The translations under genes were made by a program, and so were the position numbers. Positions 18,327 through 27,509 of a stretch of DNA of 64,000 bases are shown piece by piece. Positions within the stretch are counted from its first letter, which is position 1; each line of letters starts with the position of its first letter. Under the pieces are notes generated by a model, which was not told the origin of the DNA, did no database searches, and worked only from the letters and a program-made list of their open reading frames with translations. Source of the stretch: an uncultured Flavobacterium sp. (GTDB lineage Bacteria; Bacteroidota; Bacteroidia; Flavobacteriales; Flavobacteriaceae); contig NZ_OX638201.1 of the NCBI RefSeq assembly GCF_951805225.1, positions 3,782,001 through 3,846,000 on the forward strand. Direction: 5' to 3'.

Positions 18327-19259
18327 TTATAAATGATTTATATGAATCTTTTTATTCGTTGCTCTACTATTATTTATGCATTCAATTTTATTTTTGAATA
18401 AGCGAATTTGCTTTACGTATCCAAAGACTTTTGTGAAATTCAATCTAACAAAACTTCTGACTAAGAGTTTCTTGCTCTTTTTCAATTCTTTATTAATTTC
18501 CTTTTGACCAAAAGCATTGTTGATATTGGCGTAAGTAAAATAAACTCCTCTTAAATAGTTATCAAAATACTTTTCTGAAAACAATTTGTGATCCGCTTTT
18601 TTAGGTTTATGGCTATCATGTCTTATAAATGAATTTGGAACAACTCCAATATTCAGTTGATGAAATTTAACCCTTTGGCAATAATTATTATCTTCTCCGT
18701 AATGGTAAAAAATGGGATCAAATCCTCCAATTTTTTTTACTGTATCGATAGGTAAAAACCATGCAGCTGCCTGAATAAAGTCAATATCGTAAATGGACTT
18801 CATATCTTGTTTTAAAACAAAATCAGAAAAAAAAGCTCTGCTGTTATCTTCGGTCATGAACTTATAAAAATAATATTCTAAAAACTTCCCTGAATACTCT
18901 AATTGAATTGGGCTTAAAATTCCAAAGTCTGGATTTATTTGTGCGCTGTTTATTAAATTTTCAATTGTATTTTGCTCTAAAAAAGCATCCTGATTTAATA
19001 AGAAAACAAAATCAGCATTTTGTTTGAGAGCATAATTCATTCCTAAATTATTTGCTTTACCAAAACCTAAATTATGCTTTTGTTCTAATAAGATTACATC
19101 CGAAAATTTTTCTTTTATAAACAAAACCGTATCATCTGAACTGTTGTTGTCTATAACAATTATTGAGGTTGAAACAGAACTGTTTAAAACACTTTTTAAA
19201 CATTCTTCTATCCATTTCATACCATTGTAGGTAACAATAATAACAAATCCCTTATTCAT
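18327..19259 (-). CDS. GT2 family glycosyltransferase, rhamnosyltransferase-like
   Basis: A 310-residue GT-A enzyme: FVIIVTYNGMKWIEECLKS, IIVIDNNSSDDTV, HNLGFGKANNLGMNYAL and the acceptor block GGFDPIFYHYGEDNNYCQRV. The DxD position reads FLLNQDAFLEQNT, the N-Q-D form common in WbbL-type rhamnosyltransferases. dTDP-rhamnose enzymes are encoded in this window, so rhamnose is a candidate donor, but other deoxysugars are equally possible. It sits 20 bases after the preceding gene in the same direction. Confidence 0.87.
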   Translation of the reverse strand: MNKGFVIIVTYNGMKWIEECLKSVLNSSVSTSIIVIDNNSSDDTVLFIKEKFSDVILLEQKHNLGFGKANNLGMNYALKQNADFVFLLNQDAFLEQNTIENLINSAQINPDFGILSPIQLEYSGKFLEYYFYKFMTEDNSRAFFSDFVLKQDMKSIYDIDFIQAAAWFLPIDTVKKIGGFDPIFYHYGEDNNYCQRVKFHQLNIGVVPNSFIRHDSHKPKKADHKLFSEKYFDNYLRGVYFTYANINNAFGQKEINKELKKSKKLLVRSFVRLNFTKVFGYVKQIRLFKNKIECINNSRATNKKIHINHL

Positions 19260-19278
19260 AAAATATACTTTTAGTACG

Positions 19279-20154
19279 CTATAATGTTGATTTTTTACGA
19301 ATAATTAACTTAATCCATTTTTTAAAAAATTTAGAATATAATGGCGAGTACGGTTTCATACAGAATAAGTTAAACCAAATACTAATAACATTTTTCTTTA
19401 TACCTAAATTTAAAGATCTATTTATAAAATTAGATCCGTTATCAAATTCTAAAATTTGCAAATCCTTATTTGTAAATTGATTATCTATTTTCAACGGTAA
19501 ATATTTTCTATAAATCGAATGAATTTTAAAAGTCGAATCTATCCACTTTTCATCTAGATTTCCTATTGAAAAATGTTCAATCAAAATTTGATTCGTTACT
19601 AAAACTTTATAATCATACTTTTTATACTCAAAAGAAAAATTCAAATCGTAATTGTGAAAACCTTTTAGTTTAGTATTGAAAAATATTCTTTCGTCTTTTC
19701 TTGCTGCCATAAAAACACCATCAACAGCTATAACCTCTACTTTTTCATCATTGGTTTTAAATCCATATTCCCATTTTTCGGGATCGTTTTTAACATGCTG
19801 AATAATATTAATTACTTTCTGATCATCCGGGCAATTCCACCAACCTGAAGGCATTTTGGTTTTCACCTTAGATCCGGCAACGCCAATTAATCCAACTGTA
19901 TTATTTTCTTCAAAAGTATCACTAATTATTTTTCCCCAATCATTGGTGTGGATGAAAATATCGTCATGAATGAAACATAAATATTCTCCTTTGCTTTGTT
20001 TTATTCCCAGGTTATAGGCTTCGAAAATAGAATATTTATTTTGCGAATTATTAATGATAATTAATTCAAATTTGACGCCTATTGTCTTTTCAATATTTTC
20101 TTTTAAATCAGAATCAATCAATTCATATCTTGAGCATATTATAACTGAAATCAT
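19279..20154 (-). CDS. Glycosyltransferase family A protein
   Basis: A 291-residue protein with a short GT-A-like N-terminal half: ISVIICSRYELIDSDLKENI, FELIIINNSQNKYSIFEAYNLGIKQ and LCFIHDDIFIHTNDWGKII with the metal-binding DD. The second half has IAVDGVFMAARKD and LKGFHNYDLNFSFEYKKY, matching a group of small GT2-like proteins seen in capsule loci. It lies 4 bases from the gene upstream. The fold is confident; the sugar is unknown. Confidence 0.8.
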   Translation of the reverse strand: MISVIICSRYELIDSDLKENIEKTIGVKFELIIINNSQNKYSIFEAYNLGIKQSKGEYLCFIHDDIFIHTNDWGKIISDTFEENNTVGLIGVAGSKVKTKMPSGWWNCPDDQKVINIIQHVKNDPEKWEYGFKTNDEKVEVIAVDGVFMAARKDERIFFNTKLKGFHNYDLNFSFEYKKYDYKVLVTNQILIEHFSIGNLDEKWIDSTFKIHSIYRKYLPLKIDNQFTNKDLQILEFDNGSNFINRSLNLGIKKNVISIWFNLFCMKPYSPLYSKFFKKWIKLIIRKKSTL

Positions 20155-20158
20155 CTAA

Positions 20159-21139
20159 TTAATTTTTAAGCTTTAACAATATTCTTTTTTTCAAATTGTA
20201 CTTCTGGATGAAAAAGCTAAAAATTGTTAAGAAAACAAAAAAAGCTTTTCCGTACTGCTTGTTTTTAAGTAAAATAAAAACTTTCTCATATTTTAAAACT
20301 TTAATAGCATTTTGATTATTAACACAAATAGTTTCAAGATTAGATGGTTTCTTTGTTTTTAGAAATTCAATCATTCCGTCTCGCATTTGAAAATCTATAG
20401 CAATAATTGAAATTCTATTTTCTAATTTAACTGCATTTGCAATTACACTTTCGGAGTGATATCTAAAATTATTAAAGCATTGTGCTACAAATCCAACTTT
20501 ATTATTCACTAATACCTGGAAGTATAATTGCCAATCTCCACAATATTTTAGAATATTATCATTACCAAAAAAACCAGTTTTAGTTATTGCATTTTTTCGC
20601 ATTAGAACACCGCTGGCATTTGGAATCACATTCTTATAGATCAAATACTTTTCGATAAAAAGATTTCCATTTAATACAAAATCATTCTCAAACTGATTTA
20701 CATCCAGATCATCAGTATGATTTTTCCAAGTTCCGGTAATTTCACTTTTTTGATTAACGCGATTAGATTGACAATAGGATAAAGCAACATTTTCATCTTC
20801 TATTAATGGCTTAATGACGCTTTCGATAAAATTGTTGGAACAAAAATCGTCTGACTCTGCAATCCAGATAAAATCTCCTTTGGCCAGATCAATCCCTTTT
20901 TGCCATTGTTTAAAAGTATTTCCTGAGTTTTTTTCATTAAAAACACAGTGACTTACTTTATCATTTAAAGCATATTTTGATAGTATTTCCCTGCTATTAT
21001 CTGTACTACAATCATCTAATAAAATAACTTCAAAATTAGAGTATGTTTGATTAAAAACACTATCTAATCGTTCTTTAAGATATTTTTCATGATTGTAATT
21101 TGGGACTAATACAGAAACTAACGGAATTACTGTAGACAT
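20159..21139 (-). CDS. GT2 family glycosyltransferase
   Basis: A 326-residue GT-A enzyme with VSVLVPNYNHEKYLKERLDS, VILLDDCSTDNSREIL, SGNTFKQWQKGIDLAKGD and the metal site FIWIAESDDFCSNNF. The C-terminal ~60 residues are basic and hydrophobic, probably a membrane-association tail. Its ATG overlaps the stop of the upstream gene by one base. It is a routine chain-building transferase by sequence. Confidence 0.88.
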   Translation of the reverse strand: MSTVIPLVSVLVPNYNHEKYLKERLDSVFNQTYSNFEVILLDDCSTDNSREILSKYALNDKVSHCVFNEKNSGNTFKQWQKGIDLAKGDFIWIAESDDFCSNNFIESVIKPLIEDENVALSYCQSNRVNQKSEITGTWKNHTDDLDVNQFENDFVLNGNLFIEKYLIYKNVIPNASGVLMRKNAITKTGFFGNDNILKYCGDWQLYFQVLVNNKVGFVAQCFNNFRYHSESVIANAVKLENRISIIAIDFQMRDGMIEFLKTKKPSNLETICVNNQNAIKVLKYEKVFILLKNKQYGKAFFVFLTIFSFFIQKYNLKKRILLKLKN

Positions 21140-21981
21140 TATTTATTAGGTTTAAAATATCTTATTATTATTCTCTTTTTATATCTCAGACTGGTTGTAA
21201 CCTTAATGTAAAGCAGTTCAAAAAAGTCTGATTTAAATAAATACAAATCAAAAATTTGATAATGATATTTGGGAATAAGATTCCAGAAAAAAGTTTTATG
21301 AAAAATAAATCTATTAATACTTAAATTACCTATATCATTTCTACCGCCCAGATCTCCTTGATTATTTATTTGTATGTAAACTTGATTTATCCATTTTTTA
21401 TTTGGGATAATTTCAGATAATGCTTTTATAAATCTATAATCCGAAACTTTCCAGCCGTCCCACCTTGCTTTATTTTTATATTTTGAATGAAATAAAAAGC
21501 AGGAGCTGTCAATATCATAAATCTCCAATTTTTCATTTCTAATTTTTTCATTACTAGGAATAACTACTCTATTTGGATATCTTGATTGCCAAAAAAAGAT
21601 TGTGTCATCATCATTCTTTTTTATTTGACCTACAATTTCTTGTAAAACTTTATTATGAAAAATATTTACATCATCATCAATAAACATAATCCATCCTTCT
21701 TCAACTTGATCGAGTAATTCATTACAATACAAATTATAAAATGCAGGCGTAAATCCATCAGGATGATTTAATTTTTCTTCATTAATCCTATCAACCTTTA
21801 CTTTTTTAAGATCATGTTTATTGATATAACTTAAATCATTATCATTATCGTAAGAGACAATATGATTAACATTTTTAAATGTCTGATTGGTTATAGAATA
21901 TCTCAAATTATCAAATCCTATTGGTCGATTTGACGTACGCGTGAGTATGTTAATTAGTATTTTGTTATTTTTTTTCTTCAT
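21139..21981 (-). CDS. GT2-like glycosyltransferase
   Basis: A 280-residue protein with ILINILTRTSNRPIGFDNLR, HIVSYDNDNDLSYI and the metal-binding EGWIMFIDDDVNIFHNKVL. The end is basic and aromatic. It is shorter and less canonical than its neighbours but the IDDD motif and layout point to GT-A. It is preceded by 158 bases without a gene, one of the longer gaps in this half of the locus; I saw no convincing promoter there. Specificity unknown. Confidence 0.8.
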   Translation of the reverse strand: MKKKNNKILINILTRTSNRPIGFDNLRYSITNQTFKNVNHIVSYDNDNDLSYINKHDLKKVKVDRINEEKLNHPDGFTPAFYNLYCNELLDQVEEGWIMFIDDDVNIFHNKVLQEIVGQIKKNDDDTIFFWQSRYPNRVVIPSNEKIRNEKLEIYDIDSSCFLFHSKYKNKARWDGWKVSDYRFIKALSEIIPNKKWINQVYIQINNQGDLGGRNDIGNLSINRFIFHKTFFWNLIPKYHYQIFDLYLFKSDFFELLYIKVTTSLRYKKRIIIRYFKPNK

Positions 21982-22139
21982 TATTTTACTATGAATACTA
22001 TTTCTTAAAGCAATAAATAATAGACTATTACATATTTACTTTTCAAAATTTATTCTTGTAATTTGACTTCTAATTTTTGTTTACTTCAAGAATTAACTGG
22101 TCGGTAATAACTGCTAAAATGTAAATTGTCTTCATTTGG

Positions 22140-23390
22140 CTAATAATTACGTTTTTCATTTTTCACTTTATTAACAATTTTAAATAATTCTATTATTTTA
22201 TTCTTAACTGCTTTTTCTGAATACAAATTAAATAGAAGTCTTTTATTTAATTCATGCTCTTCGTTATTCAAAGAAATCAAAATATTTTTATCTAATTCAT
22301 CCAAATTAAATATTTTAATTCCATAAGTTTTATACGTTTCGTACACCGGACTTTTTGAATTAATAAAAATTTTGGCTCCAAAATATCCCATTGTAATAAT
22401 GTTACCAACTCCTTGTTGACGAACATGATTAAAAACAACAATACCACAGCTTAATAAAATTTCGTTATATTCTTTTAAGCTCATAAAATCAGTTAATGGA
22501 ATAAAATTTTCACCAAACAATTCTTTTCCTTTTAGAATTACATGTTCTTTATAAACTTCATTTCCACCATAACTTAGAGGTACATAAATTTTTCTATTAT
22601 TTAAATCTATCTTTGATAACTTCTGTAAAATCTCTAAATGATTATTAGACGGATCTGCAGAATTACCTACCAAAATGTTATTTTTCCCTAAAACATTCTC
22701 ATTAATTTTATCTCCTAATATGCCTTCTATACTTCCATAAGTAAATGGTGCATAAACAGCTTTTATGTCCATTTTTTTTAAAATCTTTAGTTCGCTGTAA
22801 ATAACAGGAACAACAATATCCATTATTTTGGCGGCTCGATAAAAAATGGTATTATATTTTTGTTCTAAAACGTTTCTTAATCTAAGAGGAAGTATATGCT
22901 TAAAAAAAATATCCTTTTTAAAAATCCAAAACGCAAAATTGTTAAGAAGTAATTTATCCTTGACTTTTTCTTTGACTTTTTTTGTTTGTGCTTTATTTAT
23001 GTATGATTTCGTGTTTTTTTCAAATATATCCTTGTGCAATAAAGGCCAATTTCCATATAAATCATGTCCCCAAATAAACCATACTTTAGTTACTTTAGGA
23101 GAAATATCTAGTGCTATTCTTTGTTTTGTATGCTCTAAAGCGTGAAAAAAAACGATCGGATAAGAATCTTCAATATTATTTATTTTTTCGATAAAACTTT
23201 TAAAACTCTCTTTATCATAAGCATCAAAAGTCTTAACTATTTTAGAAGTTACATATTGAAATGTTTCTCCTTGTTTCTTAATTATCCAATATTCTGAAAT
23301 TCCAGGATAGACTGATTCAAATAATTTTATTGCAGGATCAATAAATTTATCATCATTAAAAACATGGATTATTTTACTGTTATTATCCAA
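22140..23390 (-). CDS. WecF-like 4-acetamido-4,6-dideoxyhexose transferase (GT56-like)
   Basis: A 416-residue protein resembling TDP-Fuc4NAc:lipid II transferase WecF. It has HVFNDDKFIDPAIKLFE at the start, WFIWGHDLYGNWPLL, the later block ILVGNSADPSNNHLEIL, IYVPLSYGGNEVY and VVFNHVRQQGVGNIITMGYF, all in the order expected for GT56. WecF uses a dTDP-4-acetamido-4,6-dideoxy sugar, and the two genes just upstream encode a VioA/FdtB-like aminotransferase and a VioB/PglD-like acetyltransferase that could make such a donor. The only plausible start is a TTG at 23390, because a stop codon lies three codons before it. Family call is good; the exact sugar (Fuc4NAc, Qui4NAc or other) is inference. Confidence 0.8.
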   Translation of the reverse strand: MDNNSKIIHVFNDDKFIDPAIKLFESVYPGISEYWIIKKQGETFQYVTSKIVKTFDAYDKESFKSFIEKINNIEDSYPIVFFHALEHTKQRIALDISPKVTKVWFIWGHDLYGNWPLLHKDIFEKNTKSYINKAQTKKVKEKVKDKLLLNNFAFWIFKKDIFFKHILPLRLRNVLEQKYNTIFYRAAKIMDIVVPVIYSELKILKKMDIKAVYAPFTYGSIEGILGDKINENVLGKNNILVGNSADPSNNHLEILQKLSKIDLNNRKIYVPLSYGGNEVYKEHVILKGKELFGENFIPLTDFMSLKEYNEILLSCGIVVFNHVRQQGVGNIITMGYFGAKIFINSKSPVYETYKTYGIKIFNLDELDKNILISLNNEEHELNKRLLFNLYSEKAVKNKIIELFKIVNKVKNEKRNY

Positions 23391-23396
23391 GTTTAT

Positions 23397-24044
23397 TTAG
23401 AAATTTAATGGACTTAATTCTTTTATCACCTTTGCTGGCATTCCAACTACTAAACAGTTATCAGGAACATCTTTGGTAATTACGGCTCCTGCACCAACTA
23501 TCACATTTTTTCCAATAGTTATTTTAGGTAAAACTGTAGCATTTGTGCCAAGAACTGCATAGTCACCTATTTTACAATTTCCTGAAATACTTACTCCTGG
23601 GGATATTTCTACAAAATTTCCTATGTGACAATCGTGACCAATTGTACTATTTAGATTAACGATAACACCTTTACCGATAAATACATCGTTTGTAATTACG
23701 CTGCCTGTCATTATATTAATTCCCTCGTTCAATTGGTTTCCAAAACTACCAATATTTGCCTCCGGACTTATTGTTGAAGTAAAAACTCCGCCAAGTTCTA
23801 TAAATTTATCTGCTAGCTTTTTTCTAAGTATTGGATTTCCGATACCAATTGTAAATCTATTATCTACATTTTTGAAAAAATCAGAAGCTTCATCAATTGT
23901 TCTTAGAATTCTAAATTTACCATATAACATTTCTGGTAAATCCTCACTTACATCATCATAAAAAACTAAGTTCTCAATTTGATTTAATTGATTAAGAATT
24001 TCTAATACTTCTTTTGCAAACCCTTTGGCTCCAACTATTAACAT
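23397..24044 (-). CDS. PglD/VioB-like sugar N-acetyltransferase
   Basis: A 215-residue acyltransferase with an N-terminal Rossmann-like sugar-binding part (MLIVGAKGFAKEVLEILNQ) and a C-terminal left-handed beta-helix of hexapeptide repeats (about 95-210). H137 in NSTIGHDCHIG corresponds to the catalytic histidine of PglD. It would acetylate a 4-amino-4,6-dideoxy sugar nucleotide. It overlaps the aminotransferase gene by 7 bases, so both act on the same intermediate. With the WecF-like gene next, a dTDP-linked substrate is favoured over UDP. Confidence 0.85.
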   Translation of the reverse strand: MLIVGAKGFAKEVLEILNQLNQIENLVFYDDVSEDLPEMLYGKFRILRTIDEASDFFKNVDNRFTIGIGNPILRKKLADKFIELGGVFTSTISPEANIGSFGNQLNEGINIMTGSVITNDVFIGKGVIVNLNSTIGHDCHIGNFVEISPGVSISGNCKIGDYAVLGTNATVLPKITIGKNVIVGAGAVITKDVPDNCLVVGMPAKVIKELSPLNF

Positions 24045-25114
24045 AATGCTTTATTTATTAAATTGGTTATGGTAATTAAATCTGTCTGAGATAGCCCAAC
24101 ATATAAAGGAAGACATAATATTCTGGATACAATACTCTCTGAAATTGGCATTTTATCACCTTTTGTATATTCAATCGTATTTAAAGACGGATAAAAGTAT
24201 CTTCTAGGATAGATGTTATTTTGATTCAATTCTTTCTGAATCTTTAATAATATTTCTTCATTTTCAAATATTACCGGATAATAACTATAGTTCCAATCTG
24301 TATCTTTTCTAATTTTTAATGTTTGAAGCTGACTAGCATCCAAATTATCATTATAAAAGTTAACTACTTCTTTTCTTTTACTGAAGATTTCTTCCATGTA
24401 AGGTAAAACCGCTAAGCCCATCGCTGCTTGAAGCTCAGAAATTTTTCCGTTAATACCAAGTCCATAAAATTCTAATGGTCCATTATGTCCAAAATTATGT
24501 GAATAAAATAATTTATGGTGTAAGTCTTTCTGTTCTGTAAAAATAGCGCCTCCTTCTCCGGTGTGAAATAATTTTGTTGCATGAAAACTACAAGTACTTA
24601 CATCGCCATAACTAAATATCGATTTATTTTTATATTTTACACCAAAACCATGTGCTGCATCATAAATTACTTTTAAGTTATGCTTACTCGCAATTGCCTC
24701 AATTGCTTCGACATTACAAGGGTTTCCAAAAACATGAGTTGCTAAAATTGCTGTTGTTTTACTTGTAATTGCAGCTTCAATCTTAGTTTCATCGATTGTT
24801 AAATAATCCGGATGAATATCCACAAATACCGGTTTACAATTTTCCCAAACTATAGCTGCTGTGGTAGCGACATAACTAAAAGGTGTTGTTATTATTTCTC
24901 CACCATTTCCAAATAATTTTAAAGCAATTTGTAATGGTATGGTTCCATTATTAGTTATAATAATATTAGTAACGCTAAGACTTTTTTTTAACTTTTCCTC
25001 TAGTTCCAGAACTAATTCTCCTCGATTTGTAATCCACTGCTTATTCCAGGCTTTTTCAAGATATTTATTATACTCCTCAATAGGAGGCAGAAAAGTTTTT
25101 GTTACATTGATCAT
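24038..25114 (-). CDS. DegT/DnrJ/EryC1 aminotransferase, VioA/FdtB-like
   Basis: A 358-residue PLP-dependent sugar aminotransferase. The PLP lysine is K181 in SFHATKLFHTGEGGA; other motifs are VTKTFLPPIEEYNKYLE, TNNGTIPLQIALKL and ATHVFGNPCNVEAIEAIA. The N-terminal wording is the one I recall for VioA/FdtB-type enzymes, which aminate dTDP-keto-6-deoxyhexoses. dTDP-4-keto-6-deoxyglucose is available from RmlA and RmlB in this window, and no FdtA/QdtA-type 3,4-ketoisomerase is present, which favours C4 amination. It is the third gene after the ABC exporter pair, 5 bases from wzt. The substrate is inferred, not shown. Confidence 0.87.
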   Translation of the reverse strand: MINVTKTFLPPIEEYNKYLEKAWNKQWITNRGELVLELEEKLKKSLSVTNIIITNNGTIPLQIALKLFGNGGEIITTPFSYVATTAAIVWENCKPVFVDIHPDYLTIDETKIEAAITSKTTAILATHVFGNPCNVEAIEAIASKHNLKVIYDAAHGFGVKYKNKSIFSYGDVSTCSFHATKLFHTGEGGAIFTEQKDLHHKLFYSHNFGHNGPLEFYGLGINGKISELQAAMGLAVLPYMEEIFSKRKEVVNFYNDNLDASQLQTLKIRKDTDWNYSYYPVIFENEEILLKIQKELNQNNIYPRRYFYPSLNTIEYTKGDKMPISESIVSRILCLPLYVGLSQTDLITITNLINKALC

Positions 25115-25119
25115 TATTT

Positions 25120-26391
25120 CTAATTTTTATTCCCCCAATTAAAAGTGGGTTTAATATAACCCGGTTCTCTACCCATATAAACTCCTAACTCTCTACCGCC
25201 ATCAATTACTGTAAAATGTATAATATCACTCTCTTTAAATATTGATTTCTTTTTATCTTCAACAATAAAAAATGCTAAGCTAAAAGTACCTGACTGAAAG
25301 AAATTTGCTGGAAAAGTACACGTCAAAATATTTTGCCCTTTTCTTAATACTTCTTTAGTATTATTATTTGAAAAAGAGAACAAAGATTCTCCCATATCAT
25401 TATAAAGATGATATGTTATGTGATATCTTTCACAATCATCACCTTTTAAGAATATGTTAGTTATTAACTCAATTTCTTTATTTTCTACTAATGGTTCATC
25501 GAAGCTTTCTCCAACATTTTGAAGTCCGATTTCGTTTAAAGTAAATACATCAGTATCAATATCATCAAATTTTTTACTGTTTGATCTTTCAAAATCCGAA
25601 CCGCCTAAATAGTAAGAGACAGCTTTATCAATCTCTTCATCTAAAACGACTTTACCATGTTCTAAAACAATTCCTCTTGTACACAAACTTTTTACTGCTG
25701 CCATATTATGGCTCACAAATAAGACTGTTCTTCCTTGTCCTTTAGAGATATCCTGCATTTTACCAATAGCTTTTTTCTGAAATTCAGCATCTCCTACAGC
25801 CAAAACCTCATCAATAACTAAAATTTCAGGTTCCAAGAAAGCGGCAACGGCAAAAGCCAAACGGACTGTCATACCGCTACTGTATCTTTTTACCGGAGTA
25901 TCTATATATCGTTCGCAACCAGAGAAATCAATAATTTCATCAAGTTTTGAAGTAATTTCTTTTTTTGTCATTCCGAGAATAGCACCATTTAAAAAAATGT
26001 TTTCTCTTCCTGTCATTTCTCCATGAAATCCAGTACCAACTTCTAATAGAGATGCAATTCTTCCACGTGATTTTATACTTCCTGTAGTTGGAGCTGTTAC
26101 TTTTGATAATATTTTTAAAAGTGTCGATTTTCCTGCACCATTTTTACCAATTATCCCTAGAACTTCTCCACGTTGAACTTCAAAATTAATATCCTGCAGA
26201 GCCCAAACATAATCAGAACTTCCTTTTGTAGAACGATCATTTACATCTCCAATTTTTAAGTATGGATTTTCCTTTCCACGTATTTGATACCACCATCGAT
26301 TCAAATCATGACTCAAAGTTCCTGTTCCTACTTGTCCTAAACGATATTGTTTAGAAATGTTTTCGCCTTTTAAAATAATATCTTTTTCCAA
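25120..26391 (-). CDS. wzt: Polysaccharide ABC exporter ATP-binding protein Wzt, with C-terminal glycan-binding-like domain
   Basis: A 423-residue ATPase. Walker A is IIGKNGAGKSTLL (about 80-92), the signature is YSSGMTVRLAF near 170, and Walker B is EILVIDEVLAVGD near 190. Residues ~265-423 form an extra beta-rich domain like the Wzt-C domain that in O9a-type systems recognises the capped end of the finished glycan. This suggests chain-length control by a terminal modification. The start is a TTG at 26391, with a stop codon directly before it and no ATG for a long way; dropping this start would lose the conserved IILKGENISKQYRLG strand. It lies 35 bases after wzm. Confidence 0.92.
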   Translation of the reverse strand: MEKDIILKGENISKQYRLGQVGTGTLSHDLNRWWYQIRGKENPYLKIGDVNDRSTKGSSDYVWALQDINFEVQRGEVLGIIGKNGAGKSTLLKILSKVTAPTTGSIKSRGRIASLLEVGTGFHGEMTGRENIFLNGAILGMTKKEITSKLDEIIDFSGCERYIDTPVKRYSSGMTVRLAFAVAAFLEPEILVIDEVLAVGDAEFQKKAIGKMQDISKGQGRTVLFVSHNMAAVKSLCTRGIVLEHGKVVLDEEIDKAVSYYLGGSDFERSNSKKFDDIDTDVFTLNEIGLQNVGESFDEPLVENKEIELITNIFLKGDDCERYHITYHLYNDMGESLFSFSNNNTKEVLRKGQNILTCTFPANFFQSGTFSLAFFIVEDKKKSIFKESDIIHFTVIDGGRELGVYMGREPGYIKPTFNWGNKN

Positions 26392-26426
26392 TTACTATAG
26401 TGTAAATTATAAATTTTGCTTGCTAA

Positions 26427-27293
26427 CTAAACAGTGTCTATAAAACTTTTTTCTGTTTTATTAAAAACTAAAAGGCCAATAAAGAGTATTGCAATTGTTA
26501 ATCCCAGAGTATAAACTAATCCCAAAATTGAAATTTGCCCAACATTCAAAAGCATATATCTGCTAGTTTCAATTATATAAGCCAAAGGGTTATAATCAAC
26601 AATCCAACCGTACTTTGGCATCTTTTCTTTGATTAATTCCATAGGATACATAACTGCCGATAAATACATCAGTAGTTGTATACCAAAACTTATTAAATTA
26701 CTAAAATCTCTATATTTTGTTACCATAGAAGAAATCAACATTCCAAGCCCTAAACCTAAAACTCCCATAATTATAATCAAAATAGGGAAAAATATAATGG
26801 AACTATTTATAGACAAATTTGCTCCATTAAAATAATAGTAGATATAAAAGACTATAAAAATTAGAAATTGGATTCCAAATTTGATCAAAGTAGAAATTAC
26901 TACTGATAGTGGAGTTATAATTCTGGGGAAATAAACTTTACCAAATATTCCGGCATTAGATTTAAATGTATCTGAAGTACCATTAAGACAAGCTGTAAAA
27001 TAATTCCAAACCGTAATCCCGGCCAAATTAAATAAAAATGGAGGTATAGATCCTGTATCAATTCCTGCAACATTATTAAATATTATAGTAAATGTTACTG
27101 AAGTAAATAAAGGCTGAATCAAGTACCACAGCGGTCCCAAAACAGTTTGTTTATATACTGTTATTACATCTCGCTTCACAAAAAGAAACAACAAGTCTCT
27201 GTATTGCCAAACTTCTTTAAGATTTAATGAGAAGAACTTGTTTTTTGGCGTTATTTCAAACAGCCATTGATTGGTATTATTTGTTGTGTTCAT
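26427..27293 (-). CDS. wzm: Polysaccharide ABC exporter permease Wzm
   Basis: A 288-residue inner-membrane protein of the ABC-2 polysaccharide exporter family with about six helices. The N-terminal cytoplasmic part LKEVWQYRDLLFLFVKRDV and the following TVLGPLWYLIQPLFTSVTF are typical of Wzm/KpsM/TagG-type permeases. It pairs with the Wzt ATPase next to it and would export a lipid-linked glycan completed in the cytoplasm. It is the first gene after a 216-base gap that holds an intrinsic terminator, so it probably starts a transcription unit. Confidence 0.93.
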   Translation of the reverse strand: MNTTNNTNQWLFEITPKNKFFSLNLKEVWQYRDLLFLFVKRDVITVYKQTVLGPLWYLIQPLFTSVTFTIIFNNVAGIDTGSIPPFLFNLAGITVWNYFTACLNGTSDTFKSNAGIFGKVYFPRIITPLSVVISTLIKFGIQFLIFIVFYIYYYFNGANLSINSSIIFFPILIIIMGVLGLGLGMLISSMVTKYRDFSNLISFGIQLLMYLSAVMYPMELIKEKMPKYGWIVDYNPLAYIIETSRYMLLNVGQISILGLVYTLGLTIAILFIGLLVFNKTEKSFIDTV

Positions 27294-27427
27294 TTTTTAT
27301 GTCTCTTCGCTATTATTGCTACAAGAGTTTTTTTATTTAATAAAATATATTTTTAAATCTATTGTATAAATAACAAAATCAATCTTTCTCTTCAAATTAA
27401 CAAGATTTTTATTCGCTTAAAAATCAC

Positions 27428-27465
27428 TAAAAAAGCAAAAAGGCGTTTTAAAAAAAACACCTTTT
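27428..27465 (-). terminator. Intrinsic terminator after capD/pglF-like gene
   Basis: On the minus strand a 12-pair stem with one G-T wobble encloses a 4-base loop (27438-27465) and is followed by GCTTTTTTAG. It begins about 45 bases after the stop of the dehydratase gene. It separates the O-antigen nucleotide-sugar unit from the ABC exporter unit. Confidence 0.75.
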
Positions 27466-27509
27466 ACTTTTTTATATTTGAATTACATATAAACTTTATC
27501 TTATAATTT

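Noticed and set aside
27294..27427. Promoter for wzm
   Set aside because: A promoter is expected after the terminator, but I found only AT-rich near-matches (TATATTTT at 27342-27349) without a convincing -33 TTG.
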